From Pseudeuparius sepicola (Eukaryota > Arthropoda > Insecta > Coleoptera > Anthribidae), in assembly GCA_963920635.1 (NCBI GenBank), contig OY987303.1:43895223-43959222 (forward strand): DNA of 64,000 nucleotides, given 5' to 3'. Made by a program: the position numbers and the translations under genes. Numbering within the stretch: position 1 is the stretch's first letter; every line of letters begins with the position of its first letter. Of this stretch, positions 11,506 to 24,200 are shown piece by piece. The notes beneath the pieces were generated by a model. The model was not told where the DNA came from. It was given only the letters and a program-made list of their open reading frames with translations, and did no database searches.

Positions 11506-14200
11506 TTGTGGATGCGTTGAAGTAACGCGAAGACCACAAATCGCCAGCGCGTCGCGATCGTCGTGCCGTCGTTTTGTCGTGCGTTACGTGGGTTTCAACC
11601 CTTTGCCAACGAGAAAAACCAGACTCGAGGACAACTCCGGGGAGATACGAAAAGCCAAGGGTGAGAGCCATTCCTTTTTCTTTTTCCTAGCTTTTCCTCC
11701 AGGGCAATACAAGAATTTTCACCCAGGGAAATTAAATGTACACGATTTTTCCTTGTCACGTCGATGAATACGAAAACAATTTGAATCTGTGAATAGGATT
11801 GTGTTTTTTTTGCATTATTAGAGCATATAATAATCAAAAACATACTTAAGCTAGAATTAGCACAATTTGAAAAGAAAATCAAATTCCAATTTTCAAAGAA
11901 GAAAATTAATTTTAATCTAATTTGTACATCTCTCTAGTTTTCACATCATTTTAGATTTTTAAACTCTTAATTTTAAGAATAATTTATTGTTGTTCCCCTT
12001 TTATGTAACATAATTTTCCAAAATTGATCTTGCACACATAACTACCATTTTAAGTAATTTAGATCTTAGTAATAACAGTAACGTTGAAATGCCAAATCAA
12101 CAACAACCGGCGGAACGCCAAATTAATTATAGTCTTTTAAGGTTATATATTTTCAAAACGGATTTGACATCTCTAGGACTCCTAGTTTTGATATCCAAGT
12201 GATGATAAACTGTCATCCTTGAGCAATTTGAGATACAGGGTGTCCTTTTAATAGGTACCATGTTATCACGTATATTTTTACACCCCCTTATTTTATATAT
12301 TTTTGAGGTTAGGAAAAAAGTTTCAGATACAAGTTGTAGAAGCCAAAGCAAGCTTTTTTCAGCGTTTATTTATTTTTATACAGGGTGTTCAGAAAAGCGG
12401 TGCCAAACCAAACTTTTGTTTCTTTAAATCAAATACCCTTTATATTTTTAGATACTTGAAATCTGCTCATTGTCACAATTTCAATGATGTATACATATTT
12501 ATTATGTTTGTTTCAAGCGTTTGTAAAGTATTCGGCCTTGAAACTTTAAATTTTGCACTTTTGATGTTTATTTTTTGGAAATGAACCTGGCGGGTATAGT
12601 TGTTAATTTGGAATTATTTCATTAAAACAGCTATAAAAAAACGAAAGACAACTTTTTCTGCTCTACATGCTTTTTATAGGCATTTTGATATACAGGGTGC
12701 GATGACAGATTCCTCTCGAGAAATTATGAAGATTTAGTGAATCGGCCCCATGTGGAGCTACGATCCTTCAAAGGTGCTCCACGAAGGAACTTTTTCAGAA
12801 CCGTTTAACTGATCGCCCTCAAATTTTTTACACACTATACTAATAATACCCACTAACCACCTTTAAATGAACCCCTGGTATACAACTACGACTCTGAACG
12901 ATAGACATCGTTGAAGATTTTTTCGCACTTTTGTAAACAGTACAAACCTTGATCTCTAAAATTAAAGTTGTCACCTCTGAACGCCGCGCCGCTGCATTTT
13001 TACAGTTGGAGTTCCAGTATTGGTAACAATATTCTGCGGAGATAAGCATCTTTTTAAGTGGCTTTTGGAAATATATGTGGATACGCAACTTCTATGACAA
13101 AATTTAAAAATCCTTACTAGTAGTGGTCGCTTCTTCCAATTCTCTAAACATGTTGTCCTCGTAAACTTTACTACAATTTAAATTGTTTTTATACGCTGAA
13201 TACTATAGCAACTGAAAGACTCATTTTTTTCACAGTCATATTTTCACTGAAAAAAGCACTTCTTATCACTCATGTCTAATAACCTTCTATTAAAACTTAA
13301 AATCTGAGAAACAAAACACTATTATCGTTGTGCCACAAAACACGATAAGGCTGTTTTAGTACGTTTTTGAGAATTGATGAAATTCCAAATCAGTTAAGTA
13401 CGTTAATTCCCAAATAAACAAATAGACGCGAGCTGTTTTCCGAGGCCTCCAACTATTTCTCTTAAATCTGCATTGCTCAATGACACTCCCGCACAGTTTG
13501 CTGTGGCAACCCGTGCACAATAAAATTGACTTGCATTTCTCAATAAAAAACGAACATACAATGCAATGGGGCAATTTCTGTAGAGCCTTAGAAAAAGCGC
13601 GTCTTTTGTTTTTTAATATAAATATAATAAATTAAAAAAGCAAGTAAAGTAATTTTATTAGTTTTTTAACTTAGATACGAAATGTTCTAATACAGAGAAA
13701 TTCATGAATATTTTAAGTTCATAACACATGTTTTTAAAACACCTTGTATATTAATGATAACTGTAATGTAATTAATTTATACAATAATATAATAATAACA
13801 ACAATTTTACAGCTAAATAGTAAGATTTAGAGTAGAAATTCCATATATTATCTAATATTTACTGTCTAATATTTGAGATACCCTGTATATAAAATTGCTC
13901 AATGACGCCAGCGTGTCATCAGTCGGATATGGTTAATGGACATACAAATCTGCAAGAATCCGTTAAAAAAAGAATTTCATCCCAAATTTCTCACTTCAGG
14001 CAAAAATACCGGTTCCGCTGCCGGACTATAAACACTGTTGCTTGCTGATAACCATGATATTGATTTCTATCATTAAAATTAAATACTTATATCATATGCA
14101 AATAATATGCTCAATGCTGAAACCTAACCTTTAATATTCTATTCTTTATTTAATTTATGCAATTTGTGCAAATTCAGTAGAAGTACTATACCTACTTATC
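11506..14200. other. No gene recognised; debris of CAGGGTG-type elements
   Basis: Element termini occur at about 12236 (ATACAGGGTGTCC), 12380 (ATACAGGGTGTTC), 12692 (ATACAGGGTGCG) and 13880 (ACCCTGTATA), without clear partners. A GC-rich stretch at 11500-11680 follows the putative LTR. No frame has a recognisable motif. Confidence 0.5.
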
Positions 14201-15575
14201 ATACAGGGTGGACCCAGATGCACTATACGATAGGTGTAAAAGACAAACAAATTTCGAGTTGATACTTTAGCTTTGGGGATCAGCCTTGCTTGATTAGAAA
14301 GTGATTTGCACCATATTATTAAATTTTAAAAGTCAAGCAGGCCTTGACAGGGGCAATTTATTCATTTTCAGTTCAAGATATATCGAAAAATTTAATTAAA
14401 AAAAGTTGTTCAGAATGCAATTCCAAATCACCGTACCAAATTATAAAACAATAGGCACATTTTGATTTTTTTTATTTTTTCAATTTTTGCGGTTTTAGAG
14501 CAAATCAAGTACATTTGTCGAAAAATTTTATTAGAAAAAAATTTTCAGAATGCAAATTTAAGACCCTGTACTAAATTTCAAAACAATCGGCATACTTTGA
14601 TTTTTTTTCCAAAAAATAAAGTTGAAATTAAAAAAAAAACAAAGTCTGCCGATTGTTTTAAAATTTGGTACGGGGACTTGGATTTACATTCTGAACAACT
14701 TTTTCTAATAAAATTTTTCGATACCTCTTTTATTTATTTATTTATTGCCCAACAGAAAAAATCCAATTACTGGACAACATAGAAAATTATATATAAAATT
14801 AAGTATAAAATTAAACATAAAGTAAACACAGTTTCATAACAAATAATAAAATCTATACAGGATGCCTTGTACGGGACATCCTGGATGTCTACTACTACAA
14901 CTTAGTTAGAAGTGGCACACTTCAAGAAGGAAGATTTGGAACAATTAAACAGATCAGATTCATCAGGCAGCATATTATAGACAGTAGTTGCAAAATAATT
15001 TGGCGATTTAAACAATATATTGGTGCGAGCATAGGGAACGTAAAACGTAGACTTTAGACGCGAATTAGGTCTCGGTACCCGAATGTAATTACGCATACTG
15101 TTATAGTATACAAATAAAGCACCACAAACGGAACGGCGAGTTTTCAAAGAAAGCATATTAAATTCGTTAAGGAGTGTTTGATGATCAAATCCGCGAGGAG
15201 GATACAAGCCATGAGTTTTGTAATAAAGAAATTTAAGAAACCTTCTTTGAACATATTCTAATTGCTTTTCATGCGTTTCATAAATTGGATGCCAAACGAT
15301 AGAACAATGTTCAAGTTTAGAAGGGACGAGTGAAAAGAATAGAGTCTTGACAGCCTCAATATTTGTGAAGCCTCGACAGTGTCTCAACAAGAATCCCAAA
15401 GTTTTGTATGTAGACATCGCAATATTATTGTAGTGTTCCCTGAATGTCATAGCACTGTCAAAATGAACTCCAAGATCATTGACATTGTCTCTACATGCAA
15501 GACTCGTGATACCTAACTTGTAATTAAATGTTATATTTGACTCTTTTCGAGAGTACCTAACTACACTGCACTTGG

Positions 15576-17762
15576 CAGCCCTAGTAGCACATTCGGTGCG
15601 CTATTCTGCTTAAAACTTTATAAAAAGTATATTGAAGCGATTAATATGGCCAATTGGTTATATTAAGGAAATATATGATACCAAATTGCTTATTCAGTAA
15701 ATTAGCCAAATAACGTTGCTGTTAAAACAACTTTACAGTATTTTTATAAAGGTGTTTCATTGAAAAGCGGTATTAGAAGCCTTTATATAGAATAAGTAAA
15801 ACCGATTTGTAAGAGTTATATAAACTTGCATATAGCTTCTATAAAGTAATCTAATACTCCAACTTTTGCTTTATTGTGGCTGGATACTATAGAGTTTTAA
15901 GCGTGATTAAAGTATAATTTCTCAGCAATATAGTTATTTAAGACAAATAGCTTTAGTATAGATTATGTATAAAAGCTTTGTAAGTATCACCAAGAGAATA
16001 TTTTCTATAGCAAGTATATAGTTGAAATGCTCTTTTAGAACTATACCGTACTTTCACCGTTTTAGTAGACATAGCCATGGCTGGGCGGCGCGCCGCCGTG
16101 TATTCGGCTAGGTTCGTCAGTCGTTGGCGGGGGGCGGGGCGTGTTTTTTGCTCGCAAAACTCGACTGATAAGCGGTGCGGGACTACTGTGTACTCCCCCC
16201 GCCAACGACTGACAAACCTAGATGGACGCACGGCGACGCGCGGTCTGTTCACCTATGTCTACTAAAACGGTGAAAGTACGGTATACCAGCAGATGTTTTA
16301 ACTGTAAAAAGTACTTTTTCCGGTGTCCAAATAAATTAAAACGATAGGTAAAACTATGTCATAGAGACAGACAATGTCAAGTTGAAGGTCTTTATCTTTA
16401 CCTGTTTTTGGAAATAAATAACAATAATTATTAAATAAAAAAACCTTACAATATTCTTATAACTTATAGCCAATACCTTATCGTAGCTACCTATTTCTGC
16501 TATTTATTTATGGTCATAAAGTATTATTTGTGGTTAGCGTTTAATTTATTCACAATCTAGAGAAAAAGTTAAAATAAAATAAGATTAATAAATCACATTA
16601 TATTATTATTTACTTGGGTGTTGGGCCAGTTCCCAAAATGAATTTATTGCAAAATGTGTGTTTAACGATATTAATAAAAATCAATTAAAAAAGAAAATAT
16701 ATCTAACGTCCAACGAGAGATGGCACTGGAGACATAAATTCAATGAAAAATGAAGACTACAGATAGTAAATTCATGAGATAATAAAGCATTATTATTTAT
16801 TATAACTTCTTTAAATTCTCCTGATAATTTATAATTGCTTAATAAGCGGCTATACAACAATAATAACACCTTTATGCAGAATAGTGCTCTTTAAACGATT
16901 TATAAGTGATCGTATGGTGACCTTTTTGAAAGAAGCCATTTTGTATAGTGGAAAAGAAGGTGATAGGGCGGCCATATTGATATGTTCAATAATTTTTTTT
17001 AACGTTAGAAGGAAATTTTTGCATTATTGTTATGATAATTAGTTACAATACATTCAGAATATGTAACGCAATTTATTTAAATACAGGAGTTGTGGAAAAA
17101 CGGGAAAAAATAAAAAATATATTTTTTTGTTTAAATTAATTTCAAGGAATTTTCGAGGCGCAGTTGTTATTTCGCACTAAAATAAGTGGTTTTACCATAA
17201 AACTTTGTTGGCAGATGAATTTCGAGTCCAGGGTGAGCAATAAAATTAATAATATACAGGTAAAAGAGTCTTCTGGCGGATTCTTATTAGGTACTAGATT
17301 CTACTTCGTTATCAACAAAGTCGTCATATTTCTGTTTGTGATGGTGAGAACACAGAAATTGTATGCTTTAATATAGCCGTTTTATTGCAACAATGATTTT
17401 TTAAAAGATTTGTTTCTCAATATATGCTTTTTAAGGTTTTATAAATCTTGTTTGTATCATGTAAATATGTACCTCTAATATAACAATTAAAAGAATATAG
17501 CAATATAGCGACTGCTTAGTGGCTGTATAACATATTTTATAAGGGCTGAAAAGACGTAATAAAGAAGCAATTTAATTACTATTTCAGCTTGTTTTATAAC
17601 CCTTTATAGAACTTAAAAGCTGTATAAATGGGGGCCTTTTTTGGGTATATCGATACTCTATTAGTGCTGAAAGATGATTTACAACTTTTAATTATATAGC
17701 TTGAGTCTATATAAAAAAGCGGTATAGATACTGTTACAGCTTTTAAAAAACAATTTGTGCTA
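15576..17762. mobile_element. Non-autonomous DNA element inserted in LINE ORF2
   Basis: The LINE codons for L-N-P-S-K and C-S-V-V are split by 2.19 kb. CTTGG occurs on both sides (15571-15575 and 17763-17767), and the match extends to CTTGG(C/A)AG, suggesting a target duplication of 5-8 bases. Ends include TAGCACA (from 15584) and its complement at 17762. Motifs such as AGCTTTTATAAAG/AGCTNTATAA recur near both ends, like subterminal transposase-binding repeats. I see no transposase; an 8-bp duplication would fit hAT. Confidence 0.7.
16042..16285. mobile_element. 244-bp MITE with 33-bp perfect inverted ends
   Basis: TATACCGTACTTTCACCG… (16042-16074) is repeated exactly in inverted form at 16253-16285. 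Inside lies a second inverted repeat: GTCAGTCGTTGGCGGGGGGC near 16117 against its complement near 16205. The interior is very GC-rich while the surroundings are AT-rich. TA or TATA would be the target duplication. The minus- and plus-strand open frames across it result from the symmetry and are not genes. Confidence 0.9.
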
Positions 17763-19686
17763 CTTGGAAGGGTTCAAATCCAGGTGAATAACAACACATC
17801 AATCATCCAACTCGCAAAGCTGCTGCTCGAGAAATAAGCAGTTCTCTAGGGAATTAATTGAACAATATATTTTTAAGTCGTCCGCGAATAGAAGTTGACC
17901 ACAATCGAGATTATCAGTAATATCGTTAATAAATATCAGGAATAACAGAGGCCCCAGATTTGAACCCTCAGGAACACCAGAAGTGGCAATATATTTGCTA
18001 GAAATAAAGCCATAACATGTGAATTGAAGGCGATTATTAAGATAAGACTCAAAAATTGAACGGAGGCTGTCACTAAATCCAACTCGCGAAAGTTTGTTCA
18101 ACAGAGTGGGATCCTGTCAAACGCTCTCGAGAAGTCCGTATACACCACATCCACCTGTTCCCTTTCATCGAGTCTCTCACAAATAAACTAGGAGATTTCA
18201 ACGAGGATAGTAGTCGTTGAACGATTTTTCATAAAACCATGTTGCGAAACGGAAAGTTGGTTTCTGAGGACCGGGTAGATACGGTCATACACGGACACCT
18301 CGAACACCTTTGCAAAATTAGGTAAAATGGAAATTGGCCTATAATTAGACACATCAGAAGTGATACCTTTTTTATGAACAGGACACACCCGAGCAAGTTT
18401 CCAGTAATCAGGGAATGTTGATGTTTTGATTGAGAGATAAAATAAGAAAGCTAATGGCTCCGCAAAAATTAGAGAACAATCTTTAACAATAAAACTTGGA
18501 ATTAAGTCATGAATAGATACAAGTTTGTTTTTAAGTTTGGATATAGCATTTTTTACATCTACAGGTGAAAACATAGATATATTAATAGTATCAGTTAATT
18601 GATAAGACTCAGCTTGCCTATTAGCACAGGAATGGAAAGGTGGTGCCTGGAATTCCTGTAGTTCCTTTTTTACTATGAACAAACGACCACAGCTTTTTAG
18701 GGTCCATACGAATAGAGTTTTGAACACTATTTAGATCTAAGGTTATAAGCTTCATTGATGTGATTCTTTAATACCGCTCTAAGTCTTTTATAGTCATTTA
18801 AGTCTGAACTGCTTTTAGATACTTTGAATTTACGCCGATAACCCTCTTTAAGTTTAATCATATAGTATACCAACCTGGATATCTTCGAGCTAATTTACCT
18901 TGGTATGTAGGAACATGTCTATCAAATATGGTGTATATTATGTCATAGAAACAATGGCAAGCCTCGTTGACATCTGAAAAGCTATGAAGAATGCCCCAAT
19001 CAATCTCCGAAAGTGCCATGTACAGTGCTGGATATTGAGCCTTCCTAAAATTATACATTTTATGTTTATTGGAAACATCAAAACAAATAAACAATCCTCG
19101 CGCTTTAATTCAGCTGACATATTAGTAAATACAAAGTCTAAAATTCTATCATTTGAATTTTTAACATGGTTTATTTGAAAAACGCCCAAAAAATTCATAA
19201 AACTTTGTGCCATCTGCGTTTTAGTATCATCGATATTATTACTAGAGAATAAAGGAACATTGAAATCACCCATAACAAGGAACAACTTATGGTGACAAAT
19301 TTTAAAATTGAACAATTCTAGGAAACTTTCATAATCCGCGATCGATACACGTGGTGGAATGTAGAGAATATAAACAAAAAAAAACAGAAATAAACATTAA
19401 CAGATCACTAACACCAACAACATCTATAATCGGAAAGGAAACAAGGACATCATCTAAGTTAAGTTGTTCCGCAATAATACAGTTTTTAATTGCAAGTAGT
19501 GCCCCACCACCTCTGTTTAAGTTAAGTAAGTCGTATCTTCGATCACATCGAAACACACTATAGTTGTCCGAAAAGCATTCCGAGTTCACAATATCACTAG
19601 TTAAGTTCGATTCCACAAATCCAATGATGTCAAACTCTCCAAGGGATACTGAAGAATAAATCAAATCAAGTTTAGACCGTAGTCCC

Positions 19687-20254
19687 TCAACATTTTGAAA
19701 GTAACATAACAAATCCGACGTTAAAAATCTGTTGGGCACCGTTAGTTTTCCTGAACAATCTTCTGTATGCCTTGTACATATTTGATTTTAAGATTGACTT
19801 CGCCGCTTGATTGACGAACGATATATTGACTTGCTTATAATAATTGTAAGATTTCAGCTTGTAGGCATTACGTATTATTTTGAGAACAGAATCATAACCG
19901 TCAAGGGTGACTTTCAGTGGTCGCTCATTGACCTTAGTGGGATCAAATTTTCCAAGGCGAGAAACAGTTTTAATATTGCAATCAATGTTTATAGTATTAA
20001 ACATCTGTGACAAGAGATTTTTATCCTTAATATCCCGTGCTGCCCCATTAGGTTCGGCAGATTCTGGAAGCCAAAAATAACAATGTTGCACTTTCTTCTA
20101 TCACACTCCTGCACCTCATTAATAACATCACATCCTCAAATGTAAAGCTCGCGAGATCAGTAGACGATCGAGATCTGTTTTTTTTTAATTTGTACATAGT
20201 CAGCCATGGAATATTTTCATAATTACGTTCTATTGTATAATAGCTCCACCACAT
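19687..20254 (-). pseudogene. LINE ORF1 remnant (RNA-binding type)
   Basis: Just upstream of ORF2 on the same strand a frame encodes 'NIDCNIKTVSRLGKFDPTKV' and then 'RPLKVTLDGYDSVLKIIRNA'. This is the 'RLGKxxxxRPRPLKVTL' pattern of the C-terminal part of ORF1 proteins in CR1/jockey-type LINEs, which coat the element RNA. The upstream part (20254-20050) is in another frame, so the gene is broken. It overlaps the start of ORF2 slightly, as is common in these elements. No zinc-finger or PHD part could be made out with confidence. Confidence 0.6.
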
Positions 20255-21249
20255 AATTACTTGCCCGTAAGAAATTACCTAGAGCAGCTCTATCCAAATA
20301 GTTGGATAGGGAGAAATAGACCTATTTCCTGGCAGTCCCGATCCCCCGATTTGTAGTTTTGGATTTCTTTTTGTGGGGAACAGTACAAAATAAAGTATGA
20401 GACAATAATTGTTAAATTAAGAGCAGCTGTTTTAGAACCAATTGCCAGTATTGACAGGCGATCTCTAAGAAAGGCGACAAATTCAGCTTTAAAAAGATGC
20501 AATATTTGCATAAATAATAATGGTGGATTGTTTGAACACCTTTTTTATTTTAAAAGGTAACCTTTTAAAATAATAATAATTTGAATTTGAGTTTTTTAAT
20601 TTTTGTTTTATTTTCTTACATTTTGTTACCAGCTAAAAACAAAATATTAGAAAGACTAAGTGAAAATTTAAAAAAATCAGAAAATTAGCCATAGCTCTTT
20701 TATTTTTTGTAATAACTATGCCGAGTATTATATCTTTGGAAAGCTCAAAAAATGGCCGATTTTATAAGGCCACAGCCAACTATGATTTGATTTACATTTA
20801 AAAAAAAACATATCTCAAAAATCACAAACAACATAAAAAATTGGATAAGATTATCTTATTAAGCCCAAAATTATCTACAATTTTTGTCTCTACAGTTTTT
20901 CTGTATAATCAGAAATAACGGAGCTACAGAGATCTGAAGAAATAACAAAAAATCACTTTTTTCAAAATATCTAGTGAGCCGTAAACTTTTTTAAAAATCC
21001 AAAAGGGGCATTAGATTGAGCATTCAAAACTGCAATTCTTTCCCTATTTAACCTTTGTTCTAGCTCTGCTAGTTTCCGAGATCCTCATAGTCCCCTGTAT
21101 ATGACGAGCACATGAGAACAGTTCAACTTCGCCTACTTTTAAGGAAAAGGTAGTATACCTGAACTGAAAATGAATAAATTGCCCCTGTCACTCGAAAATT
21201 TTTTGTCTTTTACACCTATCATATAGTCGATCTGGGTCCACCCCGTATA

Positions 21250-24200
21250 TCGATTTAAAGGGCAACACGTAAGGAATACAGTTAGATTGATAAATCATTA
21301 TTCTGAAAACTCCCGGTTTTTTAAAATCCCAGGAGTTTTTTCAAAGCTCCGGAAGTATTGACAGCTAAATAAAATGGCGGATAGGAGGTTCCAGGCTGGT
21401 AGGAATGGGAGTTTTTAAAAATCCCGGGAGTAAACCCATCACTATTTTTATGTGTTTTATATTATTTTAAAGTTCAATACCTCTAAAAAACATCCTTTAG
21501 TACTGGTTACAATAAATCTTTGTGCACAATATCTCTTTAATACAATGAGCAGATATATTATTCATGTTTATAAAATTTAATATTTTTGAAGTATGGTCCT
21601 ACTTCTAAAAATTATTCGACGGGGCTCTGATTTTTTATTGTAGCTTGGTGTAACCAGGAATAAGTGTCTGATGAACGTAAAGAACCATGCTGACGAATTT
21701 GTTCAGCTGCATTTTCATAAAAAAAATTAAGGATATCTATTTATATCTTTATAATTGATATTCTCAAAGACTTCACTTTAGTTTTGAGTAAACATGCAAA
21801 AATAGTTAAAAAAAAATATTTTTATTGCAACACTAGAATAGACATAGGTGCAACTTTTTTCAATCACCTTATTAGGTAAAATGCAGGATGGTCTCAAAAC
21901 TACAATATATTTAAATATAAATATATATTAAGCATCTTTTATTTAAGCGATATATTGTGATACGAATTATTTTAATGCCTGGAGAAAAGCCCACTTTAAA
22001 AACACTCTGCATATTACTCCAAACAAATAGTTCCACGGTGACGTCAAATCAACGTTAAATATCCCGCCATTTCTTAAAAATTTTCACTTATGCCCTTCGT
22101 TGGCTGGGGATATAAACAGTGACTGTAGTATGTACTGCAATAAATTGGCAGTCGCTTTTTTCTCACTAAGATTTTAGGCAAACCAGAGCAAGTGTAGAAT
22201 ATGTCCAAATAAAAAAAAAATAACAAAAATGTGTATAGGGCTAGGGTGAATTATTTTAAGTTGACGTTTGTTCTTTCGCCTTAAAATATACAACTTATCA
22301 TATTATCTGAAAAATTAATGAAGTAGGTACCTATTAAAAACAAAAATAATATTTTTCAAGTGCAGAAACAAAATTGACGACAACATGTTTATAAACGCAT
22401 CTGCGCATCAAAAAAGTGCAAGAGTTTTCGGAAGGTTGATATTTTCAGATTGAGTTGTATTTTAGTGATAGAGAGCCACTGTAGTCAGCACTTCAACGGG
22501 ACTTTTAATTGTTTTTCTGATCAGTGCATCGAGGTCGACTGTTGGATTCTGGCTCAATATTACATTCACTAAATATATACCAATTTTGAGCTTTCCGAAA
22601 ACAGTTTAGGGATGCTAATTAATTTTATACCTTTCCGAGCGTCCCAGCGCCAGAAGTCCCGACCGCGGAAGTGCCGACTCTACAGCGGCTCGCTATCATC
22701 TGAAAATATCAACCTTCCGAAAACTCTTGCACTTTTTTGACGCCAGCTCTTGGTATATAAAGGGAGCGATGATTTTCGTTTCGGTGTTGGCCTTTGACGA
22801 TCTGCAAGTGGTGTTGCTGTATCGGAAGATTTCAGGAATCGAATCCCAAATATTTGCGAGAGGCAAAGGTACCCTATGAACAATTCTGGGAAGCATGGTG
22901 GTGTATCCCGTGAATTGTTCTTATCGGCAATGTCCTATCGGCATATTTGCGAGTTTATCTTAACCACTTTTTTCGACGATAATTCGCGATCCGTCATTTT
23001 CAACCCAGCGGGAACAACTCCTAACCCAACAGAATTTTCCTTCTAATTATAACAATTCCAAAACCTGAAGTGAGAAATATTAACTATTACCGAAGTAAAC
23101 TATGCAATTTGGCAATATGCATATGGTTAGTTTTTATTTTCATTGTATAACTTTATGTATTTAATTATTACTTTACTCTAAGTTCAAAAACAGCATCTCA
23201 ATGAGATACCACAAGCGACTGACGTACAGTAATTTCAATGAGCAACATTAAAAGAGGTAGGTACTTACTATGTCTAAAAATGTATACGGAATATTATGAA
23301 AATAGAGCTTCTAAATTTTATTCCAGAAATTACTTCAAGATAGAAGTCTTTATTACTTTCAAGAATGAAAATGAAGCTTAGATAAATACGAAAATAAAAA
23401 AGAAACTAACTTTCTTGATACCCCGTACAATATCACATACCTATTATGTTTAATGTAATGTATAATAATTATTTATTTCAGAGACGCCCACATATTTTTC
23501 AATAAGCAACAAAAAGCTTTATGGAAAAAAATGAAACTAAAATCAAACTTTAGTGGATACCTACTAGTGCTAATGCAAACAAAATTTAAATATCAACAAC
23601 AATAATTCGGTATAAACCTCAGACAAATATTGTTTATTATTTGTCTGAGGTATAAACAATCCACCAATCGGGAGATATATCCATGTAATGTAAGTTAGAC
23701 ACGTTAGGGATATATTTTTTAATATTTCTTATGTCCGACCAATTTTTTGTAGCTGAATTGACAAATACAATCGCAACTTAAGGAAAACGCAGAGGAAAAT
23801 ATAATTAATTAATATTATACAATAATAAACAGTGGAAAACGATTGTTGCTGTAGATATATCTGCTTACGTATAAAAACTTATGGTTAAGCCACAGAATAA
23901 AGTAAAGCACCTACAAAGCGTTCAGATATGATCCGAATGCACGATTTAGATACATGGAAATTTTTTTGTGTTACACTAATAAAGAAAACAGAAAAAGAAC
24001 ACCCGACTATAATTTTAAAATAATACTTAAATACGGCATATTTTCTTTGACCCCATATGCCATATTTAAGTATTGTTTTAAAACGGTGAGATGGTGTTTG
24101 TTAGTTTGTTTTCCGTGTTATTTATTAGTGACAAGATAATTTTTCCATATACATATACAACCTAACCCACCCAACCGACCAAAGCTATGTTGCCAGATTC

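Larger units (their letters stand above)
14902..19745 (-). pseudogene. LINE ORF2: endonuclease plus reverse transcriptase, frameshifted and interrupted
   Basis: ORF2 would nick target DNA with its apurinic-type endonuclease and copy its RNA at the nick. Read from 19745 downwards, the endonuclease shows 'FQNVEGLRSKLD', 'DIIGFVESNL', 'RGGGALLAI', then 'LVMGDFNVPLFSS' and 'DRILDFVFTN' in a second frame. The reverse transcriptase (18727-17799) shows 'LARVCPVHKKG', 'SNYRPISILP', 'SQHGFMKNRSTTT', and, after a frameshift near 18110-18190, 'GVPEGSNLGPLLFLIFINDI' and the catalytic 'LLFADDLKIY'. The C-terminal part (15450-14902) includes 'LEHCSIVWHPIYETHEKQLE'. The catalytic aspartates are present, but at least three frame changes and a 2.2-kb insertion at codons reading NPSK|C inactivate it. 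Confidence 0.85.
14727..20530 (-). mobile_element. Non-LTR retrotransposon (CR1/jockey superfamily), minus strand
   Basis: The element reads on the minus strand. Its 3' end is a (TAAA)n tail (complement of 14727-14746). Going upstream come a reverse transcriptase ORF2, an endonuclease and an ORF1 remnant near 20.2 kb. The 5' end is not sharply defined; sequence of the host element is recognisable again by about 20.6 kb. Multiple frameshifts show that it is dead. A 2.2-kb DNA element interrupts ORF2. I could not find a convincing target-site duplication. Confidence 0.75.
14204..21245. mobile_element. CAGGGTGG-bounded DNA element split by a LINE
   Basis: The left end (CAGGGTGGACCCAGATGCAC at 14204) and the right end (…GGGTCCACCCCG to 21245) are inverted, with TA outside both. 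Deeper matches confirm the pairing: GATAGGTGTAAAAGACAAA near 14230 against its complement near 21215, and GACAGGGGCAATTTATTCAT near 14345 against its complement near 21180. The original element was short. About 5.8 kb of LINE sequence now sits inside it and separates the two ends. Confidence 0.8.

Noticed and set aside
14462..14782. 106-codon frame at the left of the nest
   Set aside because: It is Lys/Phe/Ile-rich AT sequence with internal repeats and runs across the LINE tail.
15953..16265. Overlapping plus and minus frames at the 16.1-kb MITE
   Set aside because: They mirror each other because the DNA is an inverted repeat.
17755..17790. tRNA-like GGGTTCAAATCCAGG
   Set aside because: This is LINE ORF2 coding sequence (complement encodes LDLNPSK); no cloverleaf can be built around it.
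22740..22896. Promoter with TATATAAAGG and a downstream gene
   Set aside because: No coding frame, splice pattern or known motif follows on either strand.
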